Shown here: positions 1 through 9,132 of the stretch, piece after piece
Layout of the letters: the number at the start of each line of letters is the position of its first letter
Position numbering within the stretch: the first letter of the stretch is position 1
Assembly (NCBI GenBank): GCA_002343505.1
Contig: DDQZ01000081.1
Location: 2,298 to 44,013 of the forward strand
Direction: 5' to 3'
Source of the DNA: Verrucomicrobiaceae bacterium UBA2429
Lineage (GTDB): Bacteria > Verrucomicrobiota > Verrucomicrobiia > Verrucomicrobiales > Verrucomicrobiaceae
DNA length: 41,716 nucleotides
Translations under genes and position numbers: made by a program
Notes under the pieces: model-generated
Database searches by the model: none
Told to the model about the DNA's origin: nothing
Seen by the model: only the letters and a program-made list of their open reading frames with translations

Positions 1-1160
1 TTGGTGATGCCGAGGACGTAGGCGACGACGGAGCCGGCCGCGGAGCCGCGGCCGGGGCCGACGGGGATGCCGTGCTCGCGCGCCCAGTTGATGAAGTCCC
101 AGACGATGAGGAAGTAGCTGGTGAAGTTTTTTTCGCTGAGGAGGGAGAGCTCTTTTTCGAGGCGCTGGCGGAGGGTCTCATCGTTCAGGGCGCGGTCGCG
201 CCCGTAACGGCGAATGAGGCCCTCCTCGCAGAGGCGGCGAAGGTAGTCATTGCGGTCACTGCCGTCGGGCGGGTGGTAGGTGGGGTAGCGGTCAATGCTG
301 GTGGAGTCGAGGCGGATGTCGAGGTTGCAGCGGTCGGCGATGTCGAGGGTGGTGTCGCAGGCCTCCGGCAGCTCGTGGAAGAGGGCGCGCATTTCCTCGG
401 CGGTCTTGAAATGGACTTCAGGGGAGTAGGTGCGGAGGTTGGTGTCGTGGACGGTGGCGCCGAGGCCGATGCGGATGAGAATGTCATGGCTCTCGTGGTC
501 CTCTCGGCGGAGGAAATGCACGTCGTTGGTGGCCACGGTTTTGAGGCCGTATTTTTTTCCCCACTCGACGAGCTGGCGCGTGCTATGCTGCTGCTGCTCC
601 AGGCCGTGGTCCATGAGTTCGAGGAAAAAATGGTCCGGTCCGAAGATGTCGCGGAACTCGCGCAGGCTGTGCTCGGCCTCTTCGGGGCGGCCGGAGTGGA
701 GGAGCTCGTTGATCTCGCCGCTCATGCAGCCACTGAGGCAGATGATGCCCTCGCGGTGCTCGCGCAGCGTGTCCTTGTCAATGCGCGGGGTGTCGAGCCA
801 GAGGCCGTCGAGGTGGGATTTGGTGACGAGGCGGGAGAGGTTTTCGTAGCCGGCGAGGTTTTCGGCAAGGAGCGTCAAATGGGAGGCGCGCTGGCGGCCT
901 GGCATGTCTTTGTGCTCGTGCATGGAACCGGGAGCCAGATAGACCTCGCAGCCAAGGATGGCTTTTAATTTGGCCTTTTTGGCGGCCATGTAGAAGTCTA
1001 TGGCTCCATAGAGGTTGCCATGATCGGTGAGGGCCACGGCGGGCATGCCCAGTTTTCCCGCCCGTTTGACGAGGTCGCTGATGCGGCAGGCACCGTCGAG
1101 CAGGGAGAAGTCGGAGTGGACGTGGAGGTGGACGAAGGAGTCGGGCATCGGCCCGGTCAT
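1..1160 (-). CDS. dnaE: DNA polymerase III alpha subunit, N-terminal part (cut by window edge)
   Basis: This is the catalytic subunit of the replicative DNA polymerase. Reading leftward from the ATG at 1160, about 386 codons stay open to base 1. The protein begins [21 protein letters not shown], giving the PHP-domain HxH metal motif, followed by [14 protein letters not shown], the ATNDVHF block and, at the edge, [20 protein letters not shown]. These are signature segments of the PHP and early polymerase domains of bacterial DnaE. The C-terminal half lies outside the window. An in-frame ATG at 1148 (MPDSFVH) is an equally good start, as neither has a clear ribosome binding site. Long open frames on the opposite strand here are shadows. 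Family assignment is secure. Confidence 0.95.
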   Translation of the reverse strand, partial: MTGPMPDSFVHLHVHSDFSLLDGACRISDLVKRAGKLGMPAVALTDHGNLYGAIDFYMAAKKAKLKAILGCEVYLAPGSMHEHKDMPGRQRASHLTLLAENLAGYENLSRLVTKSHLDGLWLDTPRIDKDTLREHREGIICLSGCMSGEINELLHSGRPEEAEHSLREFRDIFGPDHFFLELMDHGLEQQQHSTRQLVEWGKKYGLKTVATNDVHFLRREDHESHDILIRIGLGATVHDTNLRTYSPEVHFKTAEEMRALFHELPEACDTTLDIADRCNLDIRLDSTSIDRYPTYHPPDGSDRNDYLRRLCEEGLIRRYGRDRALNDETLRQRLEKELSLLSEKNFTSYFLIVWDFINWAREHGIPVGPGRGSAAGSVVAYVLGIT

Positions 1161-1285
1161 TCATAGACAAAAGGGGGGGCGGGGCAAGCCGGGTGTGGAA
1201 ACAGCGAGAGCGGCAGAGTGAAGCTGAAATTTTGGATATTAAGTCTATTAATTAAGATAAGAATTTCACTTTTCAAAAATAGAAT

Positions 1286-1314
1286 TTGAGAATTACCACA
1301 ACAATCCATAACTT
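1286..1314 (+). promoter_or_regulatory. Candidate sigma70-type promoter of the porin gene
   Basis: TTGAGA (1286-1291) and TAACTT (1309-1314) are separated by exactly 17 bases inside an AT-rich stretch (about 1225-1330) that contrasts with the GC-rich surroundings. Transcription would start about 15 bases before the ATG at 1334. This is a pattern match only. Confidence 0.3.
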
Positions 1315-1333
1315 ATCGAAGCTTTTCACATTC

Positions 1334-2716
1334 ATGAATCCTTCCTCCCCTCTCATTTTTGTCGCCTTCCTCACTATTCTCGTCGCGCCATTGTGCGCAG
1401 CCGAGAATGCGGAACCCTCCGGCGGCTCGCCCATCGAACGCTGGTTCATGCAGGATTACATGCTGGGGGACTGGGGCGGGCTGCGTTCCGATCTTTCCGA
1501 TCATGGCGTGGACCTGGAGTTCTTTTATGTGGGTTCAGTGCCCAACAACATTTCCGGCGGCATCCGCCATGGCGCCATTTATCAAAGCGGGATGATCCTG
1601 GCGTTGGACCTGGATTTTGAGAAAATGGGGCTGTGGAAAGGCGGCAGCTTCCACGCTTCGAGTGTCTGGCTCAACGGGCAGCCGTTCTCCGACCAGTATG
1701 TGGGGGACCTGAACAAAACCAACCTGGTGGATTTTCCGGCGGACTTCCGTGTGTGGCAGGTGTATTTCCAGCAGCATCTGCTCGACGAGAAGCTGACTTT
1801 GAAGGCGGGTTTGCTGAGCGTGGACCGGGATTTCATTTTGCCGGAGATGTACAACTCTCTGGCGTCCATCAACTTCCTGAACCAGACCTTCTTTTTCCCG
1901 ACGATGGCGTTCAACCTCTATGACCAGCCATTCTTTCCCAAAGGGGCGCATTCACTGCCCTCGACTCCTTACGGGGTGCCTGCGGTGGTATTGAAATGGG
2001 ACGCCTCGCAGTCGCTTTATTTGAAAGCGGGCGTTTATGACGGCTATCCTGACAAGACGGGACCCGGCACGCGCATCCAGCTTCACAGTGACGAGGGTGC
2101 GCTGTTTTTCTATGAGCTGGGCTGGCGGCGCAACATGGAGCAGGGGGCCAAGGGCCTGCCGACGAGCGTGAAAGCGGGCGGCTACTACCACACGGACGAG
2201 TTTTACGACATCTACAACACGATCGCTTCCCTCATCCCCCTCGGTCTTAGCAACGGTCCGACCACGCATGACGGCAATTACGGCCTGTATTTGCTGGCCG
2301 AGCGGATGCTCTGGCGGGAGCAGGGGCCGGATGATCCGGCGCAGCAGGGAGTGACGGGCTTTTTCCGCACCGCCTGGGCGCCGAGGGACCGGAACATCGC
2401 TGAATACAGCATTGACGGCGGCCTGGTTTTCAAAGGCCTGATCCCCGGCCGCGATTACGACACACTGGGCATTGCCGGCTCATACATGCGCATGAGCCGT
2501 GATCTGGAGCGGGCTGTGGAGGACATCAACAAGGTGCTCGGCTTTCAATTCGCCGAGCCGCACGATTACGAGGCGGTTGTTGAACTGAGCTACAAGCTCC
2601 AGCTCGCCGCATGGTGGACGCTGTCACCGAACCTGCAATATGTGATGCACCCCGGCGGATCGGGCGCCATCCCGAATGCGTGGGTCTTCGCTCTCCAGAC
2701 CACGCTGCGTTTCTAA
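1334..2716 (+). CDS. OprB-family carbohydrate-selective porin
   Basis: This is a predicted outer-membrane beta-barrel of 460 residues. The start chosen at 1334 gives a classic signal peptide (MNPSSPLIFVAFLTILVAPLCAA) with cleavage near residue 23; a TTG at 1286 would add 16 unlikely residues. The mature N-terminus has DYMLGDWGGLRSDLSDHGVD, the opening signature of OprB porins. It is followed by alternating amphipathic strands, a GLLSVDRDF segment, and a terminal strand ending in aromatic-rich ALQTTLRF with C-terminal Phe, as expected for BAM-inserted barrels. OprB proteins pass glucose and other sugars in Proteobacteria; the substrate here is unknown. It is probably monocistronic with its own AT-rich promoter region, and its stop overlaps the convergent gene by 4 bases. 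Confidence 0.85.
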   Translation: MNPSSPLIFVAFLTILVAPLCAAENAEPSGGSPIERWFMQDYMLGDWGGLRSDLSDHGVDLEFFYVGSVPNNISGGIRHGAIYQSGMILALDLDFEKMGLWKGGSFHASSVWLNGQPFSDQYVGDLNKTNLVDFPADFRVWQVYFQQHLLDEKLTLKAGLLSVDRDFILPEMYNSLASINFLNQTFFFPTMAFNLYDQPFFPKGAHSLPSTPYGVPAVVLKWDASQSLYLKAGVYDGYPDKTGPGTRIQLHSDEGALFFYELGWRRNMEQGAKGLPTSVKAGGYYHTDEFYDIYNTIASLIPLGLSNGPTTHDGNYGLYLLAERMLWREQGPDDPAQQGVTGFFRTAWAPRDRNIAEYSIDGGLVFKGLIPGRDYDTLGIAGSYMRMSRDLERAVEDINKVLGFQFAEPHDYEAVVELSYKLQLAAWWTLSPNLQYVMHPGGSGAIPNAWVFALQTTLRF

Positions 2717-3840
2717 CCGGACTGGCCGCCCGCCCCGCGTCCTTTGCGTCCGCGCACAGCCTTCCATATGCCGCGCGCCAGCAGACCCATGGTGGAGAAG
2801 TAGCCGGTGGCGATGTCGGCTGCGAGAAAGGCGAGATACACGTCGTTGGATGGAAGCGCGCTGTTGGAGACAAAGTAGATGGGCTTCTCGCGGCCGCGAT
2901 ATTTGGATTTGTGGAAGGAGAGTCCGTCGAAGTTGTAGATTTCTCCGCCGTAACGCCGGCTGACCTGGAAAAACCAGTCTGTCGCCAGGTCATCCCGGTA
3001 GCGGCCCAGTTGCAGATGGGTGAAGGGGCAGAGGCAGAGATTGAGCACATCCACACCCTCCGGGCGGAAGACGTCCATCGCCGTCATGTGGATGGCGGTG
3101 GCCAGGCGTCCAAACTGCCGCTCGTCGCAGCGCACCGTGTTGGCGGAGTAACCAAAGACCCTGCCATCGCGGTACATCGGGTCATAAAACACATAGCCGG
3201 CCGCCCTGCCATTTCTGTCGAAGGCCACAAATTTGCGCACATCCGGCTCCGACTGGTACACCGGCCGCCGGGCGTAGATCCAAATTTCCCGGTCATTGAC
3301 CTTCTTGCACTGAATCCAGTTTTGTGAGAGCGCCTGAAGCTGCTCCTCGGGCACCGTGGCGATGTCCACCTCGCGGATGGTGATGCCTTCACGACGCGCC
3401 TCATTGCGCGCGCGCTTGATCATGTCCAGTTCCTTCCAGTTTCCCGCCGTGTTGTATGTCTGGACCGGCAGTTCTGGTTCGTAGCCGACGCAGTTGGCCT
3501 TGAAGCCGAGCCGGCGCATGGCATCCGCCGCAAACTCCGAGGCCACGCTGAAAACGGCCGAGGGATGGCTTTCCAGAAACGCTGCCACCAGGGCGGGCAT
3601 ATCCTCCTCCGCGCAGACAGGGTCCGTCAAAGCGATGCGTCTCGGCGTGCGAGCGAAGACCGGGTGCTTCACTGTGATGAAGGCGATGAAGCCCAGTTCA
3701 TGCACAAAGTACTCCATGCCCTGTTGCAGGCAGGCATAGGACATGGCCTGGCTGCCATGCTGCCGAAGCGCCGGTGAAAGCAGTTTCCACTTTTCCGCAG
3801 GTTCGAGAGTTTTGGCTTCTTGGCCGAGAATGAGGCGCAT
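2713..3840 (-). CDS. DUF2156 / phosphatidylglycerol lysyltransferase C-domain-like protein
   Basis: This 375-residue soluble protein resembles the GNAT-fold C-terminal domain of MprF (DUF2156, LPG_synthase_C). Supporting segments are WKELDMIKRARNEARREGI, the YVFYDPMYRDGRVFGYSANT strand pair, and a late LGRYRDDLATDWFFQVSRRYGGEIYNF region. MprF itself transfers an aminoacyl group from charged tRNA to phosphatidylglycerol, but the flippase membrane domain is missing here. The substrate may therefore be another lipid or acyl acceptor. It lies 43 bases downstream of the hydrolase gene on the same strand and is probably co-transcribed with it. Other GNAT acyltransferase roles are possible. The fold assignment is moderately secure and the reaction is not known. 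Confidence 0.65.
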   Translation of the reverse strand: MRLILGQEAKTLEPAEKWKLLSPALRQHGSQAMSYACLQQGMEYFVHELGFIAFITVKHPVFARTPRRIALTDPVCAEEDMPALVAAFLESHPSAVFSVASEFAADAMRRLGFKANCVGYEPELPVQTYNTAGNWKELDMIKRARNEARREGITIREVDIATVPEEQLQALSQNWIQCKKVNDREIWIYARRPVYQSEPDVRKFVAFDRNGRAAGYVFYDPMYRDGRVFGYSANTVRCDERQFGRLATAIHMTAMDVFRPEGVDVLNLCLCPFTHLQLGRYRDDLATDWFFQVSRRYGGEIYNFDGLSFHKSKYRGREKPIYFVSNSALPSNDVYLAFLAADIATGYFSTMGLLARGIWKAVRGRKGRGAGGQSG

Positions 3841-3883
3841 GGAACGAGGCTGTTGTCAGCACATGGTAAACACACAATCCGTG

Positions 3884-4774
3884 TCATGCCAAATATTTTA
3901 AAAGCCAATCTGTGGCAACCTCAAAAACACGCACCCGATTGCGATCCAAGTGCCCCACATGACCATTTCCTTCAATGATCTCCAACCCTTTCTCACAAGA
4001 CAACGCCTGGAAAAGGATGTGCGCGGTGCTAACCGGATCGAGCTGGTCATCCGCCCCCCAAATCACCAACGTGGGTGCCTTGATGGCTGGAACGCGTCGG
4101 ATGGTGTCCACAAAAAAGGCGTCCGCAGCACCTGGCATGGGGAAATTCATGAACGCTTTCAGTTTGCCTGGATCCACCTTCAAGCGCGCATTGATCGCAG
4201 GGTCGGAAGCCATCGGCACTTCGTCGAGCAGCTTGATGATGGAAATGCGCAGGTCCTTCCCTGTGAGCATTCGTTTGACCCAGCCGATGAGGGACAGCAG
4301 CCTCATGGTCAGGCTTACCCCTGCCGGGAGAGTGTTCATCACTGTGGCATCAAGCGGGATCAATGCCTTCAGCCGGCTGTCGCAGACCGCCGCCTCCAGG
4401 ATGGCCGAGCCGCCCGAGGAAAGTCCCAAAGCTCCGATGCGCTCCGGATCCACATCCACGCGGGTTTCCAAATAATCCAGCGCCGCCGAGATGTCCGACA
4501 CCCACTCGCGCATGCTCACATGGAAAGGGCGGCCGCCGCTGGCTCCATGCCCGTGCATGTCCAGCAGCAGGCTGGCGATGCCCCTGTCTGCGAGATAGGA
4601 GGCCAGTTCGAGGTAGTTTTCCTTGAATTCACCCGCTCCATGGCTCACCACCAGGACGGGCTGGCCGACCGGGCGGATGGAAGACACAAAGAGCGCGCAG
4701 ATCGTTTCCCCCAAGGATTCAAACTGCACGGGTTCGCCGATGACGGGCGCTTCATTGGTTGGCATGAGTTGCAT
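3884..4774 (-). CDS. Alpha/beta hydrolase (serine esterase/lipase-like)
   Basis: This is a 296-residue alpha/beta hydrolase. From the chosen start (MQLMPTNEAP) the visible elements are an oxyanion-type SHGAGE near 44-49, the nucleophile elbow GLSSGG with Ser119, an acidic residue in GADDQLDP (Asp242/243), and a catalytic His in EGNGHVGHLD (His272). DMHGHGASGG precedes the elbow, as in esterases and lysophospholipase-like members. No signal peptide is seen, so it is probably cytoplasmic. A longer frame begins at 4846, but the extra 24 residues look unconserved and no start has a good SD. It heads a leftward two-gene unit with the DUF2156 gene and diverges from the methyltransferase gene across about 210 bases. 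An esterase acting on a fatty-acid methyl ester signal would fit the context, but that is inference. Confidence 0.8.
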   Translation of the reverse strand: MQLMPTNEAPVIGEPVQFESLGETICALFVSSIRPVGQPVLVVSHGAGEFKENYLELASYLADRGIASLLLDMHGHGASGGRPFHVSMREWVSDISAALDYLETRVDVDPERIGALGLSSGGSAILEAAVCDSRLKALIPLDATVMNTLPAGVSLTMRLLSLIGWVKRMLTGKDLRISIIKLLDEVPMASDPAINARLKVDPGKLKAFMNFPMPGAADAFFVDTIRRVPAIKAPTLVIWGADDQLDPVSTAHILFQALSCEKGLEIIEGNGHVGHLDRNRVRVFEVATDWLLKYLA

Positions 4775-4984
4775 GACGATTGGAATTGTCGGGGTTATTT
4801 CGGCATATAACAAATGTTTTCTCAAACGTGAGAAGATACTGCACATGGAGCTGTTTCATGAAAAATCCTTGCTTGGAACACATTCGACTAATACGGACTC
4901 TTAATACGAGAGGGAAATCCGCCAAATTATTCATTCTCTTGGGCAAAGGTCGCTTGCAATACTCAATCCACTCAACTTACTGGA

Positions 4985-6430
4985 ATGCTTATGGAGCAAA
5001 ACGCGCCCACACCCTTGCCGCTGAACACCGATGCAGCCGAGCGCATCAGCATGGTTGTCTGCCGCAACAGCCAGGGTGCCGAAGTCCGTGCCACGCTGCA
5101 CCGGCTCACTCGTTACATGGCGGTTTTCGAGGTGTACAACCCCTACAGCATCGTCCAGCTATCCGAAGTGCTGAATGACTTCCGGGTCACGATGAATGAG
5201 CGCGTGGTTTATTCTGGCAGGGCCGTGATCGCCAATCTGGTGAACACGGGCATCATGTTGATCTGCGAGGCCTCGCTGACCGAGGAGGGCTGGATTGACT
5301 TCGTCTCGCCGACGGCGGACAAGGAAAAGCTGCTGTCTGAATTCAGGGACTTCCTGCGCGAGACGGAGAGGATTTATCGCGTTTCGCCCGAGTTCAAACT
5401 GGTCGTCGCTGACATGCAGACGCTACTGACGGACCTGCGGCGCTGGATGGAGCAGGTCGAATTGGGGGTGCGCTCGCTGCCCACAGGCGACCGCATCGCC
5501 ACAGAACGGGAGACCATCCAGCAACTTGAAGTCCCCATCATGCCGGCGGTGGCTCCATTGATGGAGCGCTTCGAAAGCAACGCCTCCGTCATTCCGGTCG
5601 AGCAGCAGCCCATCCACCGCAGTTACATCAAGCGTCAACTGCACCCGCTCGTTCTTTGCTCGCCCTTCATTTACCGCACTTTCCAGAAGCCGCTCGGCTA
5701 CGCCGGGGACTACGAGATGGTCAGCATGATGCTGCGCGACCCGTATGAGGGCAGTTCGATGTTCGCCAAGCTCCTGAACCGCGTTTTCCTGGACACGGCC
5801 CCGGTCGTGGCGCACCGAAACCGCATCACCTACCTGATCGAGCGGCTTCGGGGCGAGACCGCGCGCGCCGCCGGAGAGGGGCGTGTGGCGCGCATCCACA
5901 ACCTCGGTTGCGGCCCAGCCCAGGAAGTCCAGAGCTTCCTGAACACCGACTCCATTTCCGACGAGGCGGACATGCTGCTGCTGGACTTCAATGACGAAAC
6001 CCTGGTCAACACCACCCGCGTGCTGGAGGACATCCGCGCGCGCCACCGCAGGCGCACCGGGCTGAAATTCGAAAAGAAATCGGTGCATCAAATCCTCAAA
6101 GAGGCGGGCAGGCCGGCGCCCGGCCAGAAAGGCTATGATCTTGTGTATTGCGCGGGCTTGTTCGACTATCTTTCCGACCGGATCTGCCGCCGCTTGCTGG
6201 AGATTTTTTATGACATGACGGCGCCCGGCGGCCTGGTGGTCGCCACCAATGTGGACAGCTCCAACCCCTCGCGGAACTGGATGGAGTACGTCCTTGAATG
6301 GAACCTTGTCTATCGTGACAGGGAATCGTTCCTCAAACTGGCTCCAGAGAAGGCCCCGCGCGGTTCGGTGGACATCAAGGCCGACTCGACCGGTGTGAAC
6401 ATTTTCCTCGAAATCCGCAAACCCGCCTGA
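4985..6430 (+). CDS. PhcB-like SAM-dependent methyltransferase with N-terminal PilZ-like region
   Basis: This is a 481-residue two-part protein. Residues about 20-110 look like a PilZ-type beta barrel (RATLHRLTRYMAVFEVYNP, then YSGRAVIANLVNTG), but the usual D/NxSxxG is altered to NLVNTG, so cyclic-di-GMP binding is doubtful. The C-terminal half is a class I methyltransferase with NLGCGPAQE (Gly308-Cys309-Gly310), LLLDFND and YDLVYCAGLFDYL. It is preceded by KPLGYAGDYEMV and DPYEGSSMFAKLLNR, segments I associate with proteins annotated as 3-hydroxypalmitic acid methyl ester biosynthesis (PhcB of Ralstonia). PhcB methylates a 3-hydroxy fatty acid to make a quorum signal. The second in-frame ATG at 4991 has GGA six bases upstream and may be the true start. 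The stop overlaps the kinase start (TGATG), so the two are translationally coupled. Confidence 0.75.
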   Translation: MLMEQNAPTPLPLNTDAAERISMVVCRNSQGAEVRATLHRLTRYMAVFEVYNPYSIVQLSEVLNDFRVTMNERVVYSGRAVIANLVNTGIMLICEASLTEEGWIDFVSPTADKEKLLSEFRDFLRETERIYRVSPEFKLVVADMQTLLTDLRRWMEQVELGVRSLPTGDRIATERETIQQLEVPIMPAVAPLMERFESNASVIPVEQQPIHRSYIKRQLHPLVLCSPFIYRTFQKPLGYAGDYEMVSMMLRDPYEGSSMFAKLLNRVFLDTAPVVAHRNRITYLIERLRGETARAAGEGRVARIHNLGCGPAQEVQSFLNTDSISDEADMLLLDFNDETLVNTTRVLEDIRARHRRRTGLKFEKKSVHQILKEAGRPAPGQKGYDLVYCAGLFDYLSDRICRRLLEIFYDMTAPGGLVVATNVDSSNPSRNWMEYVLEWNLVYRDRESFLKLAPEKAPRGSVDIKADSTGVNIFLEIRKPA

Positions 6431-9114
6431 TGCCAGAGACAAGCACAGTCTCCGTGGAGGAATTGGAGCGTTCGTTCAACGAATACGAGCGGCCCATCCG
6501 CATCAGGAACTACAAGCTGGGAGCCTTGCTCGCGGCCGTTTTCATGCCGGCAGGGGCCGTGCTCGATTTCTTCGTTTACGGCTGGGAGGGCGTCGTCCGT
6601 TTCGCGCCGGCGCGCATCCTTACCACGGCCTTTCTCGCCTTCGTTGGCGTCGCGCTGATCAAGTTTCCGCAATGCCGCCATTACCGCGCGCTGGGCTTTC
6701 TCGTGGCTCTCATCCCCCTGCTGGCCATCGCATGGATGATTTACGCCGAGCAGGGCACCGCCTCGCCCTATTACGCGGGTTTGAACCTCGTGATGCTTGG
6801 ATCGGCCATCCTGCTGCGCTGGTCCTCAATGGACAGCGTCATCATTTTCCTGCTCACCTTCCTGGCCTACATCCTCGCCACGGTGATGCACGAGCCGTTT
6901 CAATTTGACGGACTTTACTTCAACAACCTCTACTTTCTCTTTGTCACCGGCGTCTTCATTATTGCCGGAAGCTGGTATTACAACAGCATCCGTCAAAGCG
7001 AGTTCGAGCTGCGCTGGCGTCTCGACATCAACCGCGCCCAGCTTGAGGAGTCCAACCAGAAGCTGCGGGAACTCGACGAGCTCAAGAGCCGGTTTTTCGC
7101 CAACATCAGCCACGAGCTGCGCACTCCGCTGACCCTGCTCATCGCCCCGCTGGAGACCCTGCTGAGCCGCGGGCGCGAGATGGCGGCGGCGGAGATGGAT
7201 GAAATGCTCGCCACCATGCACGGCAATGCGATGCGCCTGCTCAAGCTCATCAACGACCTGCTCGACCTCGTGCGCCTGGAGTCCGGCAAGATCGAGATCA
7301 AAAAAGCCGCCGTGCCGATTGAGGACTTCCTCGACGGCATCGTCAACGCCGTCAGCGGAGTGGCCTCGGACAAGCACATCGCCCTTCGCTCCTGGTGCCA
7401 GGACGGCATCGGACGTGTCATGCTGGACGCCGACAAGCTCGAGCGCATCTGTCTGAACCTCATCTTCAACGCCCTCAAATTCACGCCCGCCGGAGGCCAG
7501 GTCAACATCACCGCCGAAAAGGAGGAGGGCTGGCTGCGCATCGAGGTCAAGGACACCGGCGTCGGCATGAGCAGGGAGCAGCTCAAGCGCATCTTCACCC
7601 GCTTCTGGCAGGCTGACACCTCCTCCCGCCGAAAGTTCCAGGGCATGGGGATCGGCCTGGCGCTGGTCAAGGAATTGTCCGAGGCGCACGGCGGCTCGGT
7701 GGAAGCCGTCAGCGAGGAGGGCAAGGGCACCACGATGATCGTGCGCCTGCCTCTGGAAACCGCCCCGCCGGACGCGCCCGAACCCGAACCGAACTTCGAG
7801 GCTGCCTCCGTCGAGCAATTGCCCGAGGACCGCGGCGAGTGGATCAGCGAGCTCTACCGCCGCGCCGAGCTCTTCCCCGCCATCACCTCCCTTCAGGCCA
7901 CCATGCGGCCCATTGAGACGGGCATCAGCCGCCGCAGCAAAAAGCCAAAACTGCTCATCGCCGACGACGAGCCGGACATGCTGCGTTTCCTTCGTTCCCA
8001 GCTAGGCACGTTTTTTGATGTCCTTGAGGCCGTGGATGGCAACCAGGTCGTCGAAAAAGCCACCCAGTTTCTCCCCGACATCGTGCTCACCGACATGATG
8101 ATGCCTGAAAAGGACGGGTTGCAGGTCTGCCGCGAGCTGCGCGACCGCACATCCACACGCTCCATCCCAGTCGTGCTGCTCACAGCCCGCGCCGATGAAA
8201 AGACGAAAATTGACTGCCTGGAAGCCGGAGCCAGCGATTTTCTCGCCAAGCCATTCTCGCTGACCGAGCTCTGTGTGCGGCTCAAAAACCTCGTGGACAA
8301 CCGCCTCTATCAAAAGCAGCTCGTCGAGCAGAAACAGCAGCTCGAATCCGCTTTCGAGCAGATCAAGGAGACCGAGGCATTGATCATCCGCAATGAAAAG
8401 CTGGCATCCCTCGGCAAGCTCAGCGCCGGTCTCATCCACGAGATCAACAACCCCCTCAACTATGCCAAGCAGGGCCTTTACGGCCTGCGCCGCATCCAGG
8501 ATGTGCTGCCGGAGGCGGAGAAGGCCGACTTTGTCGAGACTCTCGGCGACATTGAGCATGGTGTGGACCGCGTGGCGCGCATCATCGCCGACTTGCGGGG
8601 CTTCTCACGCACCACCCGCGAGATGAACGCCTCATTTCCTCTCAAATCCGTGGTCGAAACCACCATGCGTTTCTTTGGGCAGGAGTTCAAAGAAGGCGTC
8701 GGTCTGGAGATGGACATCCCAGATGACCTCGAAATTCGCGGCGACAGCAACCAGATCGTGCAGGTGCTCATCAACTTCACCCAAAACGCCCTCGACGCCA
8801 TGAGGACCAAGACATACCCGGAGGGCGAGGGGCCCGCCATCCGCATCTCGGCGGAAAATCTGCCTGGCCGCACTCTTGTGCGCTTCCGTGACAACGGCCC
8901 CGGCATTCCGGAGGATATGCGCAGCCGCATTTTTGACCCGTTTTTCACCACCAAGGATGTCGGTGAGGGCATGGGACTTGGCCTGTCCATCTGCCACCGC
9001 ATCATTGCCGACCACGGTGGTCATGTTGACATTCACAGCCGCGAGGGAGCATATTGCGAATTCGTGTTGGAGTTTCCCCTTGTCGAGACGAACCTTTCCG
9101 CCAGCGAGCCATAA
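6430..9114 (+). CDS. Hybrid sensor histidine kinase, architecture TM-HK-REC-HK
   Basis: This 894-residue membrane protein contains two kinase modules around a receiver. About six hydrophobic segments occupy residues 28-190, with no obvious periplasmic sensor domain. A coiled linker leads to HisKA1 (FFANISHELRTPL, His228) and an ATPase with DTGVGMS and GMGIGLALVKEL. A receiver follows: acidic pair Asp512/513, phosphoacceptor Asp555 in LTDMMMPEKDG, Lys607 in FLAKPFS. After a coiled coil comes a second HisKA (GKLSAGLIHEINNPLNYA, His670) with ATPase motifs NFTQNALDAM, DNGPGIPEDM and GMGLGLSICHRI. All key residues are intact. In Ralstonia, PhcS (membrane kinase) and PhcR (receiver-kinase) are separate proteins; this layout looks like their fusion. 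It starts one base into the methyltransferase stop, and the next gene begins 18 bases downstream. Confidence 0.88.
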   Translation: MPETSTVSVEELERSFNEYERPIRIRNYKLGALLAAVFMPAGAVLDFFVYGWEGVVRFAPARILTTAFLAFVGVALIKFPQCRHYRALGFLVALIPLLAIAWMIYAEQGTASPYYAGLNLVMLGSAILLRWSSMDSVIIFLLTFLAYILATVMHEPFQFDGLYFNNLYFLFVTGVFIIAGSWYYNSIRQSEFELRWRLDINRAQLEESNQKLRELDELKSRFFANISHELRTPLTLLIAPLETLLSRGREMAAAEMDEMLATMHGNAMRLLKLINDLLDLVRLESGKIEIKKAAVPIEDFLDGIVNAVSGVASDKHIALRSWCQDGIGRVMLDADKLERICLNLIFNALKFTPAGGQVNITAEKEEGWLRIEVKDTGVGMSREQLKRIFTRFWQADTSSRRKFQGMGIGLALVKELSEAHGGSVEAVSEEGKGTTMIVRLPLETAPPDAPEPEPNFEAASVEQLPEDRGEWISELYRRAELFPAITSLQATMRPIETGISRRSKKPKLLIADDEPDMLRFLRSQLGTFFDVLEAVDGNQVVEKATQFLPDIVLTDMMMPEKDGLQVCRELRDRTSTRSIPVVLLTARADEKTKIDCLEAGASDFLAKPFSLTELCVRLKNLVDNRLYQKQLVEQKQQLESAFEQIKETEALIIRNEKLASLGKLSAGLIHEINNPLNYAKQGLYGLRRIQDVLPEAEKADFVETLGDIEHGVDRVARIIADLRGFSRTTREMNASFPLKSVVETTMRFFGQEFKEGVGLEMDIPDDLEIRGDSNQIVQVLINFTQNALDAMRTKTYPEGEGPAIRISAENLPGRTLVRFRDNGPGIPEDMRSRIFDPFFTTKDVGEGMGLGLSICHRIIADHGGHVDIHSREGAYCEFVLEFPLVETNLSASEP

Positions 9115-9132
9115 CCCGAAAACCTAAACACC

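Noticed and set aside
72..968. Plus-strand 298-codon open frame
   Set aside because: It lies antisense to dnaE, whose minus-strand translation has clear DnaE motifs; the frame is biased, alanine/valine/glycine-rich shadow sequence.
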